Source of the DNA: Pseudomonas anuradhapurensis
GTDB taxonomy: Bacteria; Pseudomonadota; Gammaproteobacteria; Pseudomonadales; Pseudomonadaceae
Assembly: GCF_014269225.2 (NCBI RefSeq)
Contig: NZ_CP077097.1
Span: forward strand, 3,917,001 to 3,981,000
Direction: 5' to 3'
Length of the DNA: 64,000 nucleotides
This document shows, one piece after another, positions 60,886 to 64,000 of the stretch (positions are counted from its first letter, which is position 1; the number at the start of each line of letters is the position of its first letter). The notes under the pieces were generated by a model. It ran no database searches. It saw nothing but the letters and a program-made list of their open reading frames with translations, and had not been told where the DNA came from. Position numbers and translations under genes: made by a program.

Positions 60886-62661
60886 TTACTCGACCTTGGT
60901 CTGTTCGCGCAGTCGGATGTGCAGCTCGCGCAGGGCCTTGGCGTCGACCATGCCAGGGGCCTGGGTCATGACGCACGCGGCGCTCTGGGTTTTCGGGAAG
61001 GCGATCACTTCACGGATCGACTGGGCGCCGGTCATCAGCATGACCAGGCGGTCCAGGCCGAAGGCCAGGCCACCGTGAGGCGGAGCGCCGAACTTCAGTG
61101 CGTCGAGCAGGAAGCCGAACTTCTCTTCCTGTTCTGCCGCTTCGATGCCCAGCAGGCGGAACACGGCCTGTTGCATCTCCTTGCGGTGGATACGGATCGA
61201 ACCGCCACCCAGCTCGGTACCGTTCAGGACCATGTCGTAGGCACGCGACAGGGCTGCGGCCGGGTTGGCCTCGAGCTCTTCCGGGGTGCACTTCGGCGCG
61301 GTGAACGGGTGGTGCAGCGCAGTGAAGCTGCCGTCTTCGTTCTCTTCGAACATCGGGAAGTCGACCACCCACATCGGCGCCCACTCGCAGGTCAGCAGCT
61401 CGAAGTCGTGGCCCAGGCGGATACGCAGCGCGCCCAGGGCTTCGCTGACCACCTTGAACTTGTCGGCACCGAAGAACACGATGTCGCCGTCAACCGCACC
61501 AACGCGGTCGAGGATGGTATTGAGGTTGGCCTCGGGAATGTTCTTGACGATCGGCGACTGCAGGCCTTCGACGCCCTTGGCGCGCTCGTTGACCTTGATG
61601 TAGGCCAGGCCCTTGGCACCGTAGATGCCGACGAACTTGGTGTACTCGTCGATCTTGCTGCGCGGCATGCTGGCACCGCCTGGCAGGCGCAGGGCGGTAA
61701 CACGGCACTTCGGATCGTTGGCCGGGCCGGCGAACACCTTGAAGTCCACGTCCTTCAGCTGGTCGGCGACGTCGACCAGTTCCAGCGGGATACGCAGGTC
61801 CGGCTTGTCGGAACCGTAGCGGCGCATGGCTTCTTCGAAGGTCATGTGCGGGAATTCGCCGAATTCCAGGTCCAGCACTTCCTTGAACAGCTTGCGGATC
61901 ATGCTTTCGGTCAGGCCCATGATCTCGCTTTCATCGAGGAAGCTAGTCTCGATGTCGATCTGGGTGAATTCCGGCTGGCGGTCGGCCCGCAGGTCTTCGT
62001 CACGGAAGCACTTGGCGATCTGGTAGTAGCGGTCGAAGCCGGCGACCATCAGCAGCTGCTTGAACAGCTGCGGCGACTGCGGCAGGGCGAAGAAGCTGCC
62101 GGCGTGGGTACGGCTTGGCACCAGGTAGTCACGCGCGCCTTCCGGGGTGGCCCGGGTCAGGATCGGCGTCTCGACATCGAGGAAGCCGTTTTCGTCGAGG
62201 AAGCGACGGATGCTGCTGGTGATGCGCGAACGCAGGCGCAGCTTGTCGGCCATTTCCGGGCGACGCAGGTCGATGAAGCGATAACGCAGGCGGGTTTCCT
62301 CGCCGACGTCGGAGTATTCGTTGAGCGGGAACGGCGGGGTTTCCGCTTCGTTGAGCACGTTCAGCTGGTAGCCGAGAATCTCGATGGCACCGGACGCCAT
62401 GTTGGCATTCACCGCACCCTCAGGGCGCTTGCGCACCTTGCCGGTGATCTGCACGACGTACTCGCTGCGCACGCGGTCGGCAGCGGCGAAGGTTTCGGCG
62501 CGATCCGGGTCGAACACGACCTGGGCCATGCCTTCGCGGTCACGGATGTCGAGGAAGATCACCCCGCCGTGGTCGCGGCGACGATGGACCCAGCCGCAAA
62601 GGGTGACTTCCTGGCCGTCCAGGCTCTCGTTCAGTTGGCCGCAATAATGGCTGCGCATCAT
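60886..62661 (-). CDS. aspS: Aspartyl-tRNA synthetase, probably nondiscriminating (Asp/Asn)
   Basis: This 591-residue class IIb synthetase has an N-terminal OB anticodon-binding fold ([19 protein letters not shown]), motif 2 and the bacterial insertion domain (about 290-420). The C-terminal motif 3 is [15 protein letters not shown]. The double-Met start places His at residue 31, the residue associated with relaxed Asp/Asn tRNA specificity in the P. aeruginosa enzyme. Asn-tRNA would then be made by GatCAB, which is not in this window. Confidence 0.96.
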   Translation of the reverse strand: MMRSHYCGQLNESLDGQEVTLCGWVHRRRDHGGVIFLDIRDREGMAQVVFDPDRAETFAAADRVRSEYVVQITGKVRKRPEGAVNANMASGAIEILGYQLNVLNEAETPPFPLNEYSDVGEETRLRYRFIDLRRPEMADKLRLRSRITSSIRRFLDENGFLDVETPILTRATPEGARDYLVPSRTHAGSFFALPQSPQLFKQLLMVAGFDRYYQIAKCFRDEDLRADRQPEFTQIDIETSFLDESEIMGLTESMIRKLFKEVLDLEFGEFPHMTFEEAMRRYGSDKPDLRIPLELVDVADQLKDVDFKVFAGPANDPKCRVTALRLPGGASMPRSKIDEYTKFVGIYGAKGLAYIKVNERAKGVEGLQSPIVKNIPEANLNTILDRVGAVDGDIVFFGADKFKVVSEALGALRIRLGHDFELLTCEWAPMWVVDFPMFEENEDGSFTALHHPFTAPKCTPEELEANPAAALSRAYDMVLNGTELGGGSIRIHRKEMQQAVFRLLGIEAAEQEEKFGFLLDALKFGAPPHGGLAFGLDRLVMLMTGAQSIREVIAFPKTQSAACVMTQAPGMVDAKALRELHIRLREQTKVE

Positions 62662-62754
62662 GATGGTGGTTTCGCTTCTCGTGATTCGTGTATTCGGTGG
62701 AGGCCTTGGCCGCCCGGAGGGCTAATACTGCAAGACCCGGTCACAGCATTCAAC

Positions 62755-62976
62755 TCAGTCGGCCTTGTCGCCGCCTGCCAGATTCTTTTTCGCCCCGGTC
62801 TTGAAGTCGGTTTCGTACCAACCATTACCGCTCAGGCGGAAGCCTGGCACCGACAGCAGCTTCTTCAGCGCCGGCGCCTGGCAGGCCGGGCAATCGGTCA
62901 GCGGCGCGGCGCTGATCTTCTGCAGTACTTCCATGCGGTGCTCGCAGGATGCACATTGATAGTCATAAAGGGGCAT
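62755..62976 (-). CDS. FmdB family zinc-ribbon protein
   Basis: This encodes 73 residues beginning MPLYDYQCASCEHRMEVLQK. Zinc ligands are the CASC and CPAC pairs. The central LKKLLSVPGFRLSGNGWYETDF is characteristic. FmdB was named as a formamidase regulator, but the real role of this small family is unknown. It directly precedes aspS on the same strand, a conserved pairing in pseudomonads. Confidence 0.88.
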   Translation of the reverse strand: MPLYDYQCASCEHRMEVLQKISAAPLTDCPACQAPALKKLLSVPGFRLSGNGWYETDFKTGAKKNLAGGDKAD

Positions 62977-63068
62977 GGGTGTCTCTCGTCAACCATAACG
63001 CTGGCTGCCGGGGCAGCAAAAAGCGGGATTATATATGGTTAGCAAGCACTGCGCAGCCCGCCCGGCGA

Positions 63069-63398
63069 TCAGCGCGTGCTTGGTGGGTCCTGCAGCCAGG
63101 CGACGCAGATCACCCGGATCAACCCGCTGAAATTGCGCACCCCACCCTGGCGCAGGTGCACTTCGCGGTCGACGTAGGACAGCACGGCGCTGACCGAACA
63201 GCGGTTGGCCGCAGCGATGCGTTCGAGGATACCCCAGTAGACGGCTTCCAGGCGCAGGCACGTGGAAAAACCGTTGAGCCTGACCGAACGCGACACCGGC
63301 TGGGTCTGCTGCATGTCGAAATCCGCCTTGAACGGATCGATGCACTGTTTACCGGGCCAGCACCCCTGGCCAGCCACACGCTTGCTCGCTTGCATCAT
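63069..63398 (-). CDS. Ribbon-helix-helix domain protein
   Basis: This encodes 109 residues from ATGATG at 63398, with GAGGAGAAG upstream. The longer frame runs into a REP element. SVRLNGFSTCLRLEAVYWGI followed by LERIAAANRCSVSAVLSYVD and NFSGLIRVICVAWLQ matches the RHH_4 type of ribbon-helix-helix fold. Such proteins bind DNA as dimers or act with toxin-like partners. No partner gene is adjacent, so its target is unknown. Confidence 0.75.
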   Translation of the reverse strand: MMQASKRVAGQGCWPGKQCIDPFKADFDMQQTQPVSRSVRLNGFSTCLRLEAVYWGILERIAAANRCSVSAVLSYVDREVHLRQGGVRNFSGLIRVICVAWLQDPPSTR

Positions 63399-63508
63399 GC
63401 GCCACTTCTCCTCGTCACAGGTAGCAGGTGGCCTATGAAGCGCTGACGAGCGCGGTGAGAGCAGCGGCAAAATGTTCCTGATCAGAATCCACGGCGGATG
63501 TGCGCCAG

Positions 63509-63621
63509 GCAGGAGCGGCCTGGCGTCGCGATGGGCTGCGCAGCAGCCCGGCGATTGGTGCACTTACGCTGAACCTTGGGGCTGCTGCGCAGCCCATCGC
63601 GACGCAAGGCCGCTCCTACAG
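63509..63621. repeat. REPIN-like inverted repeat, family II
   Basis: Arms gcaggagcggcctggcgtcg... and its complement with gggctgcgcagcagccc hairpins flank about 30 bases. It lies between the dps-like gene and the RHH gene. Confidence 0.75.
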
Positions 63622-63633
63622 ACAGACTGGCGA

Positions 63634-64000
63634 TTACTGGCCGTCGAGCAGCACTCGCAACATCCAGGCGGTCTTCTCATGCACCTGCATGCGCTGGGTC
63701 AGCAGGTCGGCGGTCGGTTCGTCACTGACCTTGTCCACCACCGGGAAGATGCTGCGCGCGGTACGCACCACAGCCTCCTGGCCCTGCACCAGCTGACGGA
63801 TCATCTCGTCTGCAGGCGGTACCCCTTCCTCCTCCTTGATCGAGGAGTGCCGCGCATAGAAGGCATAGGACCCCGGCGCCGGGAAGCCCAGGGCGCGAAT
63901 GCGCTCGGCGATCGAGTCGACCGCCAGCGCCAGCTCGTTGTACTGCTCTTCGAACATCAGGTGCAGGGTGCGGAACGACGGGCCGGTGACGTTCCAATGG
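63634..64000 (-). CDS. Dps family ferritin-like protein, 5' end outside the window
   Basis: The last 122 codons of a Dps/ferritin-like protein. The frame is open to the window edge and begins [20 protein letters not shown], which holds the ferroxidase histidine and the LHxxFEEQY helix typical of Dps. [20 protein letters not shown] follows. Dps dodecamers store iron, use hydrogen peroxide and protect DNA. Start codon and regulatory region (often RpoS or OxyR controlled) lie beyond the window. Confidence 0.9.
   Translation of the reverse strand, partial: HWNVTGPSFRTLHLMFEEQYNELALAVDSIAERIRALGFPAPGSYAFYARHSSIKEEEGVPPADEMIRQLVQGQEAVVRTARSIFPVVDKVSDEPTADLLTQRMQVHEKTAWMLRVLLDGQ

Noticed and set aside
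59140..63042. 1300-codon open frame on the plus strand
   Set aside because: It is antisense to ruvC, yebC and aspS, which are certain genes. The residue composition (His/Gln/Asp/Val rich) is that of a GC-skewed shadow frame.
10038..63621. Regularly repeated short palindromes as a CRISPR array
   Set aside because: The repeats are scattered singly between genes, are inverted pairs and have no regular spacers or cas genes. They are REP/REPIN-like elements.

Overview
The window is a 64 kb stretch of a GC-rich gammaproteobacterial chromosome of the Pseudomonas putida group. The best-supported clues are a near-verbatim xenobiotic reductase A (XenA), a 4-hydroxyproline 2-epimerase with catalytic Cys88/Cys236, the aspS-yebC-ruvCAB-ybgC-tolQRAB-pal-cpoB-queEC-tRNA-Lys block typical of pseudomonads, and two families of REP/REPIN-like intergenic inverted repeats. 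Most of the window is core chromosome. The accessory parts are short.

Layout. Positions 1-10 kb hold housekeeping genes: the end of oligopeptidase B, an HNH protein (YajD), a TrmH-type RNA methyltransferase, a degenerate M61-like exported protein, YcgN, a nitroreductase, a 2-hydroxyacid dehydrogenase, YcgL with RNase D, a lipid A phosphoethanolamine transferase, a CHMI-type isomerase and YdcH. Positions 10-18.2 kb hold a PLP trans-sulfuration enzyme with a divergent Lrp/AsnC regulator, then a molybdenum-cofactor group: an FdhF/YdeP-type molybdoenzyme, moaA, a bestrophin-like channel, moaB and a divergent LysR regulator. An A/T-richer membrane protein of unknown function follows. Positions 19.2-26.9 kb hold a complete hydroxyproline degradation cluster: PAS-AraC regulator, permease, epimerase, deaminase, 2-oxoglutarate semialdehyde dehydrogenase and FAD D-hydroxyproline dehydrogenase. 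Next come xenA with its divergent ArsR repressor and a clear palindromic operator, mqo, a small lipoprotein and two small Pseudomonas-type proteins. The first small protein is preceded by a sequence able to fold into a long-range stem.

Positions 32-47 kb hold tRNA-Ser(CGA), purC, an MBL hydrolase, bamC, dapA, gcvR, bcp, a PerM-type permease, tusA, an M48 protease, nadA, a DUF945 protein, and a polyamine-type permease next to a McpU-like chemoreceptor and a CDF transporter. A 30-codon upstream ORF overlaps the permease start. Positions 48.1-50.4 kb are a decayed island next to tRNA-Lys(TTT) and queC. The island contains a frameshifted UvrD-type helicase tail, a frameshifted N-terminus of an integrating-conjugative-element protein (TIGR03756 type), an intact lipoprotein gene and a 39-codon ORF. 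Positions 50.5-64 kb run through queC, queE, the Tol-Pal envelope operon, ruvCAB, yebC, aspS, a zinc-ribbon protein, a ribbon-helix-helix protein and the 3' part of a Dps gene.

The strongest candidates for something undescribed are the structured leader upstream of the small protein gene at 31263, the leader ORF of the polyamine permease, the island scar at tRNA-Lys, and the unassigned membrane protein at 18325. No CRISPR array, intact transposase or prophage is visible.
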